In this document: in pieces, positions 1-6,806 of the stretch | Layout of the letters: each line of letters starts with the position of its first letter | Numbering within the stretch: the stretch's first letter is position 1 | Assembly (NCBI GenBank): GCA_041848045.1 | Contig: JBGZHY010000150.1 | Coordinates: 1 to 8,052 of the forward strand | DNA from: CAKAHY01 sp041848045 | GTDB taxonomy: Bacteria; Bacillota; Clostridia; Lachnospirales; Lachnospiraceae | Length of the DNA stretch: 8,052 nucleotides | Direction of reading: 5' to 3' | Program-made: the position numbers and the translations under genes | Notes under the pieces: model-generated | What the model saw: only the letters and a program-made list of their open reading frames with translations | Databases searched by the model: none | Told to the model about the DNA's origin: nothing

Positions 1-38
1 AAAAAAGGCAAAATATACAAAAATATCTTGCCTTTTTT
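1..38. terminator. Intrinsic terminator of an upstream transcription unit
   Basis: Bases 1-11 (AAAAAAGGCAA) pair perfectly with 28-38 (TTGCCTTTTTT). After one mismatch (12/27), a further four A/T pairs (13-16 with 23-26) extend the stem towards a six-base loop. The A-run on one side and T-run on the other let it work on either strand. It most likely ends a gene lying left of the window. Its right arm also supplies the -35 candidate of the next promoter. Confidence 0.75.
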
Positions 39-56
39 GTTGCATTGTTTTATGAT
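28..56 (+). promoter_or_regulatory. Candidate sigma-A promoter for the CdaR-family gene
   Basis: TTGCCT (28-33) and TATGAT (51-56) are separated by 17 bases, a standard sigma-A layout with 4/6 and 5/6 consensus matches. Transcription would start near 63, leaving a leader of about 40 nt before the start codon at 102. GGAG at 91-94 lies 7 bases before that ATG. The -35 box lies inside the right arm of the preceding terminator. No better -35/-10 pair was found between 39 and 101. Confidence 0.5.
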
Positions 57-101
57 AGAAAGAAATGAAACGTTTATATTATCAAATAAAGGAGTGAGAG
101 T

Positions 102-1187
102 ATGATATCGAACCAGATTTTACAAAGCACCATAGATGGACTGAGAAGTATTGCAAGAACCGAATTGTGCGTTTGCGATACGGAAGGAAAGGTATTGGCG
201 ACTACCTTTCACGAGTCCACACAATATGAAAACGCGGTTGTATCTTTTGTAAATTCACCTGCGGAATCACAGGTCATCGGCGGTTTTCAGTTCTTTAAAG
301 TCTTTGACGAACATCAGCTGGAGTACATACTGATTGCACTTGGAAATACGGATGATACTTATATGATTGGAAAGTTGGCGGCATACCAGATTGAGAATCT
401 GTTGGTTGCCTACAAGGAAAGGTTTGATAAGGACAACTTTATTAAGAACCTGCTCCTTGATAACCTGCTTTTGGTGGATATATACAACCGTGCCAAGAAA
501 TTAAATATCGATACGACGGTCAGACGTGTGGTGTACATCATTGAAACCATGAATGAGCGGGATACCGGTTCTTTAGAGATTATCCGAGAGCTCTTTGCGG
601 ATATGCCGGGAGATTTTGTAACCGCCGTGGATGAGCGGGATATCATCTTGGTTAAGGAGCTGGATGATATTTATACCTACAAGGAGCTGGATGCTACCGC
701 AGAGCTGATCATTAAAAGACTGGAAGAGGCGGATGTGTTCGGTGTCAATGTTGCTTACGGTACCGTGGTAGGTGAGATTAAGGAAGTATCCCGTTCCTAC
801 AAGGAAGCAAAGATGGCTCTGGATGTGGGACGCATCTTTTACAGTACGGAAAACATCGTGGCTTATGCAAGACTGGGCATCGGAAGGTTGATTTACCAGC
901 TGCCGATTCCTTTGTGTAAGATGTTTATCAAAGAGATTTTTGAAGGAAGGAATCCGGATGATTTTGATGAGGAAACCATTGTGACCATCAATCGCTTCTT
1001 TGAAAACAGTCTGAATGTATCCGAAACATCCAGACAGCTTTACATCCACAGAAATACGCTGGTATATCGTCTGGATAAGCTGCAGAAGACAACGGGACTG
1101 GATTTGCGGGTATTTGAGGATGCCATCACCTTCAAAATTGCGCTGATGGTTGTAAAATATATGAAGTATATGGAAAATCATGAATAG
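102..1187 (+). CDS. CdaR/PucR-family transcriptional regulator
   Basis: Predicted cytoplasmic DNA-binding regulator of 361 aa. The C-terminal part (residues about 299-350) is the PucR-type helix-turn-helix seen in CdaR, the sugar-diacid regulator. It has the typical SETSRQLYIHRNTLVYRL pattern (about 308-325), with the HRNTLxYRL recognition region at 316-324. The middle (about 140-260) fits the GGDEF-like CdaR domain, including the SYKEAKMALDVG helix. The first 130 residues look like a small ligand-sensing module, but I cannot name its ligand. The ATG is supported by GGAG 7 bases upstream. The gene has its own candidate promoter and is followed by a stem-loop starting at its stop codon. Known family members usually activate carbohydrate-acid or purine catabolism, but no such catabolic gene lies nearby, so the target is open. 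It may regulate genes to the left or the protease gene downstream. The family call is firm; the regulon is not known. Confidence 0.85.
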   Translation: MISNQILQSTIDGLRSIARTELCVCDTEGKVLATTFHESTQYENAVVSFVNSPAESQVIGGFQFFKVFDEHQLEYILIALGNTDDTYMIGKLAAYQIENLLVAYKERFDKDNFIKNLLLDNLLLVDIYNRAKKLNIDTTVRRVVYIIETMNERDTGSLEIIRELFADMPGDFVTAVDERDIILVKELDDIYTYKELDATAELIIKRLEEADVFGVNVAYGTVVGEIKEVSRSYKEAKMALDVGRIFYSTENIVAYARLGIGRLIYQLPIPLCKMFIKEIFEGRNPDDFDEETIVTINRFFENSLNVSETSRQLYIHRNTLVYRLDKLQKTTGLDLRVFEDAITFKIALMVVKYMKYMENHE

Positions 1188-1221
1188 TAAAATGGAGCCG
1201 AATTTGGCTCTATTTTACTAT
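1184..1221 (+). terminator. Stem-loop between the regulator gene and the S41 protease gene
   Basis: Bases 1184-1199 pair with 1206-1221 over 16 bp with a single G:U wobble, around the loop GAATTT (1200-1205). The left arm contains the TAG stop codon (1185-1187). The GC core GGAGCC/GGCTCT is flanked by AAAAT and ATTTT, as in a short intrinsic terminator, but there is no long T-tract after the full stem. It may be a partial terminator, or an mRNA 3'-end stabiliser that lets some transcription continue into the protease gene. No convincing promoter was seen between the two genes. Confidence 0.6.
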
Positions 1222-1250
1222 CTTTGCAGGTTGAAAGAATGGAGAAAAAA

Positions 1251-2600
1251 ATGGAAATGGGTTTTAATAAGGATGTGATTGATGAAACCGTCAGGGAAGC
1301 TTATGCGGAGGAGGAGCTGCGCCGCAGAATGGTAAGAAAAAAGAGCTCTTCATCCACCGGCTTTATGGTGGGGCTGATTTTCGGTATTGCCCTGAGCTTT
1401 AGCTTCAGCATCATTGCCAATGCTTCCGCACTGGAAAATCTGTGGAATTGGGGCATCAATACCTTTATGCCCGGCTGGCACGACAATGCAGGCTCCGATG
1501 ATACGGAGGATACGAGTGCCCAGAGTGATGTGGCAAAGCTGAATATGAAGACGGTGGAGAACAAGTTAAAAACCCTGCAGAGCATCGTAAGCAAAAACTA
1601 TTTGTTTGAAGCGGATGCCGCCGCTTTGGAGAACGGTATCTATAAGGGTTATATCGACGGTTTGGGGGATATCTATTCCGTATATTACACGGAAGAAGAA
1701 TTTACGGCTCTGATGGAGGATACGGAGGGTGTATATTTCGGTATCGGCGCTCGTGTGCAAAAGGACCCCAACACCGGCATTATCAGCTTGGTGACGGTAT
1801 TTCCCGGCTCTCCTGCAGAAGAGGCAGGATTGCAGGCAAATGATATTTTGTATAAGGTGGACGGCATAGAGGTTGCCGGAATGGATTTGGATATCCTGAT
1901 CCAGCAGCATATTAAGGGGGCGGAGTTTACCAAGGTAAAAATCACGGTGCTGCGGGGAGATGCCATGGAGGAACTGGAATTTGAAGTGGAGCGTCGTTCC
2001 ATAGAGGTGCCTACCGTAGACCATAAGATGCTGGACGGGCAGGTGGGCTATGTCATGGTGAATCAGTTTGACAGCATAACCTCCGCTCAATTTCAGACTG
2101 CCATTGAGGATTTGCAGGCTCAGGGAATGGAGAAGCTGGTCATTGATTTGCGGAACAATCCGGGCGGGGTATTGGACGGTACCATAGAAATGCTGGATTA
2201 TCTGCTTCCGGACGGGCTTCTTGCCTATACGGCGGATAAAAACGGCAAGGGAGAACGTTTTTATTCCGAAGACGGTCATGAGGTGGATGTGCCGATGTCC
2301 GTTTTAATCAACGGCAATTCTGCCAGTGCCTCCGAGCTGTTTGCGGGAGCCGTAAAGGATTTTGAATGGGGAAGCGTTGTAGGAACCACCAGCTTCGGAA
2401 AGGGTATTGTACAGAATCTGATTCCGCTGATAGACGGCAGTGCGATTCGTCTGACTACGCAGCATTACTATACGCAGTCCGGTCAGGAAATACACGGAAA
2501 CGGAATAGAGCCGGATGTGGTGGTGGAATTGAATGAGGGAGCAACCTTAGGTGGAGAAGACGACAATCAGCTGCAGGAAGCCATTCGTCTTGCCAAGTAA
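1251..2600 (+). CDS. S41-family carboxyl-terminal processing protease with PDZ domain
   Basis: Serine endopeptidase of the CtpA/CtpB/Prc family, 449 aa from the chosen start. A short charged N-terminus is followed by one hydrophobic segment (about residues 36-57, ending IIANASA), which should anchor it with the catalytic part outside. A PDZ domain (about 162-250) has the GSPAEEAGLQANDIL loop. The S41 core follows, with LRNNPGG (about 300) and the NSASASE box, in which Ser359 is the likely nucleophile. Lys384 in SFGKG lies 25 residues later, the same spacing as the Ser-Lys dyad of E. coli Prc. ATG at 1251 is preferred because GGAG (1241-1244) lies 6 bases before it. ATG at 1239 or TTG at 1224 would add 4 or 9 residues. 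Family members trim C-termini of envelope proteins or cleave regulatory partners during sporulation; the substrate here is unknown. In several Firmicutes the gene sits by ftsEX, which is not seen here. No clear terminator follows before the next promoter. Confidence 0.9.
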   Translation: MEMGFNKDVIDETVREAYAEEELRRRMVRKKSSSSTGFMVGLIFGIALSFSFSIIANASALENLWNWGINTFMPGWHDNAGSDDTEDTSAQSDVAKLNMKTVENKLKTLQSIVSKNYLFEADAAALENGIYKGYIDGLGDIYSVYYTEEEFTALMEDTEGVYFGIGARVQKDPNTGIISLVTVFPGSPAEEAGLQANDILYKVDGIEVAGMDLDILIQQHIKGAEFTKVKITVLRGDAMEELEFEVERRSIEVPTVDHKMLDGQVGYVMVNQFDSITSAQFQTAIEDLQAQGMEKLVIDLRNNPGGVLDGTIEMLDYLLPDGLLAYTADKNGKGERFYSEDGHEVDVPMSVLINGNSASASELFAGAVKDFEWGSVVGTTSFGKGIVQNLIPLIDGSAIRLTTQHYYTQSGQEIHGNGIEPDVVVELNEGATLGGEDDNQLQEAIRLAK

Positions 2601-2647
2601 TGCGAAAAAAATAACGAAAAAATCTCTTGATATTGGGATAAATTTGT

Positions 2648-2676
2648 TTGACTTTACAAAAAAACAGGCATATAAT
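2648..2676 (+). promoter_or_regulatory. Strong sigma-A promoter of the hydrogenase maturation operon
   Basis: TTGACT (2648-2653), a 17-base spacer, then TATAAT (2671-2676) give 5/6 and 6/6 matches to consensus. Transcription should start near 2683, about 98 nt before the first start codon. The spacer is A-rich. An imperfect TTTGT/ACAAA dyad (2643-2647 with 2656-2660) overlaps the -35 and might be an operator, though it does not fit a known consensus well. Confidence 0.85.
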
Positions 2677-2682
2677 GCGGAT

Positions 2683-2780
2683 AAGCAAGCTGTTTTGTAA
2701 GGCCTTGTCGGGAGATAGAGTAAATAACTGCTTACAAAACGGTAGGCAGTTATTTTTGTATAGCAAAGTAAGGAGGGAAT
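2683..2780 (+). promoter_or_regulatory. Structured 5' leader with mutually exclusive helices (putative attenuator or riboswitch)
   Basis: The leader between the promoter and the first gene can fold in two ways. Bases 2690-2701 (core GTTTTGTAAG) pair with 2731-2742 (core CTTACAAAAC) in a 12-bp helix with one G:U pair, enclosing 29 bases. Bases 2731-2735 and 2742 are also needed for the terminator hairpin at 2722-2755, so the two structures exclude each other. This is the order expected of antiterminator and terminator. The enclosed segment 2702-2730 (CTTGTCGGGAGATAGAG region) has only weak internal pairing. I see no match to riboswitch classes I know by sequence. An open frame crosses the leader, but its only ATG (2675) lies upstream of the predicted transcript start, so a leader peptide is unlikely. 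The ribosome binding site AGGAGGG (2771-2777) lies after the terminator. The structure is visible; the regulatory role is inferred. Confidence 0.6.
2722..2757 (+). terminator. Intrinsic terminator within the hyd operon leader
   Basis: AAATAACTGC (2722-2731) pairs perfectly with GCAGTTATTT (2746-2755). Four more pairs continue inward (2732-2735 with 2742-2745, one of them a G:U), giving a 14-bp stem and a six-base loop AAAACG. The 3' side ends in TTATTTTT. It lies downstream of the promoter and upstream of the ribosome binding site of the first gene, so transcripts from 2683 must pass it. It would also stop read-through from the S41 protease gene, which has no other evident terminator. Confidence 0.75.
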
Positions 2781-3038
2781 ATGGAAACGAGAGTTGCAGT
2801 CATCAGTATCGTTGTATCGGATACTTCGGCGGCAGATGTCATCAATGCCTTGCTGCATGAGTACCGGGATTATGTTATCGGAAGGATGGGCATACCTTAC
2901 AGGGCACGCAATATCCATCTGATCAGTCTTGCGGTGGATGCGCCCTTGAATGTGATTTCCACACTGGCGGGGAAATTAGGCAGGCTGGAGGGCGTAGGGG
3001 TAAAAACGGCGATTGCCGACGCCGGACAGGATGAATAG
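2781..3038 (+). CDS. TM1266-family small protein (iron-only hydrogenase system regulator)
   Basis: An 85-aa protein matching the TM1266 family, the small protein habitually encoded with hydE/hydF/hydG and named the iron-only hydrogenase system regulator. Family hallmarks are the N-terminal strand RVAVISIVV (4-12), LLHEYRDYVIGRMGIPYR (24-41), the DAPLNVIS segment (53-60) and GKLGRLEGVGVK (64-75). The fold is ACT-like, related to the ligand-binding C-terminal domain of NikR. The protein is all ACT-like, with no room for a helix-turn-helix or ribbon-helix-helix domain, so any regulatory role must be indirect or involve an unusual partner. AGGAGG (2771-2776) precedes the ATG closely. It is the first gene after the structured leader and its end overlaps the hydE start by 8 nt. 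The family assignment is confident; the molecular function of the family is unsettled. Confidence 0.88.
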   Translation: METRVAVISIVVSDTSAADVINALLHEYRDYVIGRMGIPYRARNIHLISLAVDAPLNVISTLAGKLGRLEGVGVKTAIADAGQDE

Positions 3039-4113
3039 GGCCATACAAGACCTGATTTTTCGCTTGCATGAGCAGCACAGTCTGACGCTTTCCGAATATG
3101 AAAGGCTGATTGAGGAGCGGGATGAGCAGTCGGCGGCTCTGTTAAGGGAGCTGGCAGGGCGCACCAAACAGGAGATATACGAAAATCATGTATATCTGCG
3201 GGGCTTGATCGAGTGCAGCAATATCTGTCGCAATGACTGCTTTTACTGCGGTATTCGTCGCTCCAACAAAAAAGTGGAGCGTTACCGTCTGACGGAGGAG
3301 GATATTCTGGAATGTTGCAAAGAGGGTTATGCCCTCGGCTTCAGAACCTTTGTGCTGCAGGGCGGAGAAGATGCGTATTACACGGATGCCGTTTTGGAGA
3401 GCATTATCCGCAGCATCAAAGCCGGGTATCCGGACTGTGCCCTTACCTTGTCTTTGGGAGAGCGGACGTATGAAAGCTACCGGCGCCTGTACAGTGCCGG
3501 AGCGGACAGGTATCTGCTGCGGCATGAAACGGCAACAAGGGAGCATTACGAGCGTCTGCACCCGAAGCAGATGAGCTTTGCAAACAGAATGTCCTGTCTG
3601 AGGGCATTGAAGGAAATCGGGTTTCAGGTGGGCTGCGGTTTTATGGTGGGTTCTCCCTATCAGACCAATGCGCATCTGGCAAGAGATTTGAAGTTTATTG
3701 AGGAGTTTCAGCCGGATATGTGCGGCATAGGGCCTTTTATCCCGCATGGAGAAACGCCTTTCGGGAAAGAAAAGGCGGGTACTTTGGAACTGACTACCTA
3801 TCTTTTATCTATTTTACGGTTGATTAAGCCGAATCTGCTTTTACCTTCCACAACTGCGCTGGGAACCATTGACAGGCAGGGCAGGGAGCTGGGTATACTA
3901 GCCGGAGCGAATGTGGTGATGCCTAACCTCTCTCCGATTACTGTACGGAAAAAGTATGAACTCTATGACAATAAAATATGTACGGGTGATGAGGCGGCAC
4001 AGTGCCGCGCCTGTCTGGAAAGGCGTATACAGGGCATAGGGCATGTCATCCGAAATGTGCGCGGAGATGTGAAGAAGGCGCCGGAACCGAAATCTGAAAG
4101 GGAAGTGTACTGA
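3031..4113 (+). CDS. hydE: [FeFe]-hydrogenase maturase HydE (radical SAM)
   Basis: Cytoplasmic radical SAM enzyme acting in assembly of the diiron subcluster of the [FeFe]-hydrogenase H-cluster, on the path between the HydG product and the dithiomethylamine-bridged centre. It is 360 aa from the chosen start, close to the roughly 350 aa of the family. The radical SAM cluster motif CX3CX2C is Cys66-Cys70-Cys73 (CRNDCFYC). Other HydE signatures are VLQGGEDAYY, LSLGER, DRYLLRHETA, MVGSPYQT, GIGPFIPH and ANVVMPNLSP. A second CX7CX2C set near the C-terminus (Cys317, Cys325, Cys328) matches the optional accessory cluster of Thermotoga HydE, so this enzyme probably carries both clusters. ATG at 3031 overlaps the TM1266-family stop by 8 nt, suggesting translational coupling; the ribosome binding site there is poor. 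A TTG at 3013 would add 6 residues and is less likely. hydG follows after 20 nt. Confidence 0.95.
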   Translation: MNRAIQDLIFRLHEQHSLTLSEYERLIEERDEQSAALLRELAGRTKQEIYENHVYLRGLIECSNICRNDCFYCGIRRSNKKVERYRLTEEDILECCKEGYALGFRTFVLQGGEDAYYTDAVLESIIRSIKAGYPDCALTLSLGERTYESYRRLYSAGADRYLLRHETATREHYERLHPKQMSFANRMSCLRALKEIGFQVGCGFMVGSPYQTNAHLARDLKFIEEFQPDMCGIGPFIPHGETPFGKEKAGTLELTTYLLSILRLIKPNLLLPSTTALGTIDRQGRELGILAGANVVMPNLSPITVRKKYELYDNKICTGDEAAQCRACLERRIQGIGHVIRNVRGDVKKAPEPKSEREVY

Positions 4114-4133
4114 CCTTAAGAAAGGAGCATATC

Positions 4134-5582
4134 GTGAAAAATTATAATCCATTATCCGACAGGGCGGAAGAATTTATCTGCCATGAGGAAATCTTAGAAA
4201 CCCTACAGTATGCAGATGCCCATAAGGACGATCTGCAACTGATCGAAGACTTGCTGGAACAGGCAAGACCCCAAAAAAAAGACAAAAAAATAAACTGCCG
4301 GGGGCTAAGCTACAGAGAGGCTTCCGTTTTACTGGCCTGCGAGGATGAAAGCATCAATGCCAAGATATTTGCGGTGGCAAAGGAAATCAAGCAGACCTTT
4401 TACGGTAATCGCATTGTGATGTTTGCGCCCCTGTACCTGTCCAATTATTGTGTGAACGGCTGCGTGTACTGCCCGTATCACCTGAAAAACAAGAATATTC
4501 GGAGAAAAAAGCTCAGTCAGGAAGAAATCAAGGCAGAGGTGATTGCCCTGCAGGACATGGGACATAAGCGCCTGGCGCTGGAGCTGGGAGAGGATCCGGT
4601 GCACAATACCATGGACTATATTTTGGAATCCATCCAGACCATATACGGCATTCATCATAAAAACGGAGCCATTCGGCGGGTAAACATCAATATTGCGGCA
4701 ACCGGCGTGGAAAATTATCGTAAGCTTGCCGAGGCGGGGATAGGAACCTATATCCTGTTCCAGGAAACCTATCACAAGGAAAGCTATGAAAGTCTGCATC
4801 CTTACGGACCGAAGCATAACTATGCTTATCATACGGAGGCTATGGACAGGGCTATGCAGGGAGGTATAGATGATGTGGGCATCGGAGTGCTGTTCGGATT
4901 GGAGGGTTACCGCTATGAATTTGCAGGTTTGCTGATGCATGCGGAGCACTTGGAAAAGCGTTACGGTGTAGGTCCCCATACCATTTCCGTACCCCGCATC
5001 AAAAAGGCGGATGATATAGATCCGGATGCCTTTGACAATGCCATTTCTGATGATATTTTTGCCAAAATTACGGCGCTGATTCGTATAGCCGTGCCTTATA
5101 CGGGCATCATTATTTCCACAAGAGAATCGGAGGCCGTGCGGGAAAGGCTGTTAAACTGCGGGGTGTCCCAAATCAGCGGTGCCAGCAGAACCAGTGTGGG
5201 AGGATATACCGAGGAAGAGCGGCCGACGGATTCCGAGCAGTTTGACGTATCGGATACAAGAAGCCTGGATGAAGTGGTGGCATGGCTGATGAAAAACGGG
5301 CACATTCCCTCTTTTTGCACCGCCTGTTATCGCGAGGGCAGAACGGGGGATCGCTTTATGGCACTGTGCAAAAGCGGACAGATTGTCAACTGCTGTCAGC
5401 CCAACGCCCTGATGACCTTGGCGGAATATATGATGGACTATGCCAGTGAGGAAACCAAGGCAAAGGGTATGGCGCTCATCGACGCCCAGATACAGGAGGT
5501 GCCGAATGAAAGAACCAAGGCTCTGGCCATACGGAATATTGCGGAAATCAAAAGCTCAAACCGCAGGGATTTTCGTTTTTGA
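4134..5582 (+). CDS. hydG: [FeFe]-hydrogenase maturase HydG (radical SAM tyrosine lyase)
   Basis: Cleaves L-tyrosine to p-cresol and dehydroglycine, then to CO and cyanide, and builds the Fe(CO)2CN synthon used for the H-cluster. At 482 aa it has normal family length. The N-terminal radical SAM motif CX3CX2C is Cys106-Cys110-Cys113 (CVNGCVYC), preceded by FAPLYLSNY. The C-terminal CX2CX22C set for the auxiliary cluster carrying the dangler iron is Cys395, Cys398 and Cys421 (CTAC ... NCC). Other conserved parts include LELGEDP, LFQETYH, YESLHPYGPK and the GASRTSVGGY region. ThiH, the closest relative, lacks the C-terminal cluster domain, so the HydG call is firm. Translation starts at GTG (4134), set by AAAGGAG (4121-4127) 6 bases upstream. 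It lies between hydE and hydF with gaps of 20 and 24 nt, so one transcript is expected. Confidence 0.96.
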   Translation: MKNYNPLSDRAEEFICHEEILETLQYADAHKDDLQLIEDLLEQARPQKKDKKINCRGLSYREASVLLACEDESINAKIFAVAKEIKQTFYGNRIVMFAPLYLSNYCVNGCVYCPYHLKNKNIRRKKLSQEEIKAEVIALQDMGHKRLALELGEDPVHNTMDYILESIQTIYGIHHKNGAIRRVNINIAATGVENYRKLAEAGIGTYILFQETYHKESYESLHPYGPKHNYAYHTEAMDRAMQGGIDDVGIGVLFGLEGYRYEFAGLLMHAEHLEKRYGVGPHTISVPRIKKADDIDPDAFDNAISDDIFAKITALIRIAVPYTGIIISTRESEAVRERLLNCGVSQISGASRTSVGGYTEEERPTDSEQFDVSDTRSLDEVVAWLMKNGHIPSFCTACYREGRTGDRFMALCKSGQIVNCCQPNALMTLAEYMMDYASEETKAKGMALIDAQIQEVPNERTKALAIRNIAEIKSSNRRDFRF

Positions 5583-5606
5583 TTAAAGGGGTTAAGAGGA
5601 AAGAAT

Positions 5607-6806
5607 ATGAACACGGGAACAATCAGCAGAGGGGAACGTCTGCATATCGGTTTTTTCGGTCTGCGCAATGCGGGTAAATCGAGTCTGGTCAATGCCGTAT
5701 CGGCGCAGCAGATGTCCATTGTCAGCGATACGGCGGGTACCACAACGGATCCAGTGAAAAAAAGCATGGAGCTTCTCCCCTTGGGGGCGGTGGTTTTGGT
5801 GGATACGCCGGGGCTGGATGATGAGGGGGCACTGGGTGCGCTTCGTGTGCAAAAGGCCTATGAGCAGCTGGAGCTGGTGGATATTGCGGTGGCGGTTTTG
5901 GAATGCGGCAGGGACTTGCGCCGGGAAGAAAGGGATTTGCTGCAGAGGCTGAAAAAAAGCGGAAAGAGCTGCATCATTGTCTGGAATAAAAGTGATTTGG
6001 GGCGGGAATGCATCGCCGAGGAGTGGACAAAGGAGTTTAAAAGTCTTGCTCTCAGCGCCCTGACCCTGCATAATATCGAATTGTTTAAGGAAAGTCTGGC
6101 AGAGCTGATAAAGGAAAAAAATCAGAACAGACACATCATTGCCGATCTGCTGGCTCCCCACTCCGGCGTTGTTTTGGTGATTCCGATTGACGAGTCCGCT
6201 CCGAAGGGCAGGATTATTCTGCCCCAGCAGCTGGTTTTGCGGGAGCTGCTGGAGCATTCCTGTTCGATTATGGTGTGCAGGGAAACAGAGCTGAAAGAAA
6301 GCTTGGAACGCCTGCAGTACAAGGTGGATGCGGTAATTACGGATTCTCAGGTTTTTTCGGCGGTGGCCGATATTGTGCCGCAAAATATTCAGCTCAGCTC
6401 CTTTTCGCTTTTGTTTGCCAGATATAAGGGAGAGCTGGAGCACTTTTTGCAGGGGCTGGAAAGCCTGGAAAAGCTCAAAGACGGTGATAAGGTTTTGATT
6501 GCGGAGGCCTGTACCCATCGCAGACAGTGCAAGGATATCGGTACGGTAAAAATGCCCGCCTGGATAGAAGCCTACAGCAAGGCAAAGCCTTGCTACATGT
6601 TTTGTTCCGGCAATGATTTTCCGGCAGATTTACAGGATGTGCGGCTGGTAGTGCATTGCGGCGCCTGTATGATTACGGAGCAGGCGATGAAGGTGAGGCT
6701 TGACAGGCTGCGGGAAGCGGGAGTGCCCGTTGTCAACTACGGCATGGCGATTGCGAAAATGCAGGGGATTTTGGACAGGGCTTTGACCATTTTTAACAGA
6801 ATATAA
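5607..6806 (+). CDS. hydF: [FeFe]-hydrogenase maturation GTPase HydF
   Basis: Scaffold and carrier that holds the 2Fe precursor of the H-cluster and delivers it to the hydrogenase apoprotein. At 399 aa it is of family length. The N-terminal GTPase domain shows G1 GLRNAGKS (18-25), G2 around TAGTTTDPV (42-50), G3 DTPG (66-69) and G4 NKSD (127-130). The middle is the dimerisation domain (about 185-270). The C-terminal cluster domain has CTH (Cys302, His304) and HCGAC (His350, Cys351, Cys354), the CXH...HCXXC motif, with 45 residues between the two histidines, at the short end of what I recall for the family. Three extra cysteines (308, 329, 333) lie between these motifs. The end region NYGMAIAKMQGILDRAL is typical. 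AGAGGA (5595-5600) is its ribosome binding site. It is the last gene of the operon; the terminator begins at its TAA. Confidence 0.96.
   Translation: MNTGTISRGERLHIGFFGLRNAGKSSLVNAVSAQQMSIVSDTAGTTTDPVKKSMELLPLGAVVLVDTPGLDDEGALGALRVQKAYEQLELVDIAVAVLECGRDLRREERDLLQRLKKSGKSCIIVWNKSDLGRECIAEEWTKEFKSLALSALTLHNIELFKESLAELIKEKNQNRHIIADLLAPHSGVVLVIPIDESAPKGRIILPQQLVLRELLEHSCSIMVCRETELKESLERLQYKVDAVITDSQVFSAVADIVPQNIQLSSFSLLFARYKGELEHFLQGLESLEKLKDGDKVLIAEACTHRRQCKDIGTVKMPAWIEAYSKAKPCYMFCSGNDFPADLQDVRLVVHCGACMITEQAMKVRLDRLREAGVPVVNYGMAIAKMQGILDRALTIFNRI

Noticed and set aside
1566..2279. A 237-codon minus-strand open frame opposite the S41 protease gene
   Set aside because: It is a mirror frame of a well-supported gene, without a promoter or ribosome binding site and without family resemblance.
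2643..2660. TTTGT...ACAAA dyad over the -35 box as a Rex (NADH-sensing) operator
   Set aside because: Rex sites have TTGT and ACAA halves separated by 10 bases with TTGTTAA-like halves. Here the gap is 8 and the inner bases do not match. It stays only as an unassigned weak dyad.
2648..2860. A 70-codon plus-strand open frame through the leader as a leader peptide or small gene
   Set aside because: Its ATG (2675) lies in the -10 box, upstream of the predicted transcript start, and has no ribosome binding site. The frame then runs out of phase into the next gene.
4134..5582. HydG as thiamine-synthesis ThiH
   Set aside because: The C-terminal CX2CX22C cluster domain and the position between hydE and hydF identify HydG; ThiH lacks that domain.
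5592..6518. A 308-codon minus-strand open frame opposite hydF
   Set aside because: It is a frame shadow of a clearly identified gene, with low-complexity Gln/His/Phe-rich composition and no recognisable domain.
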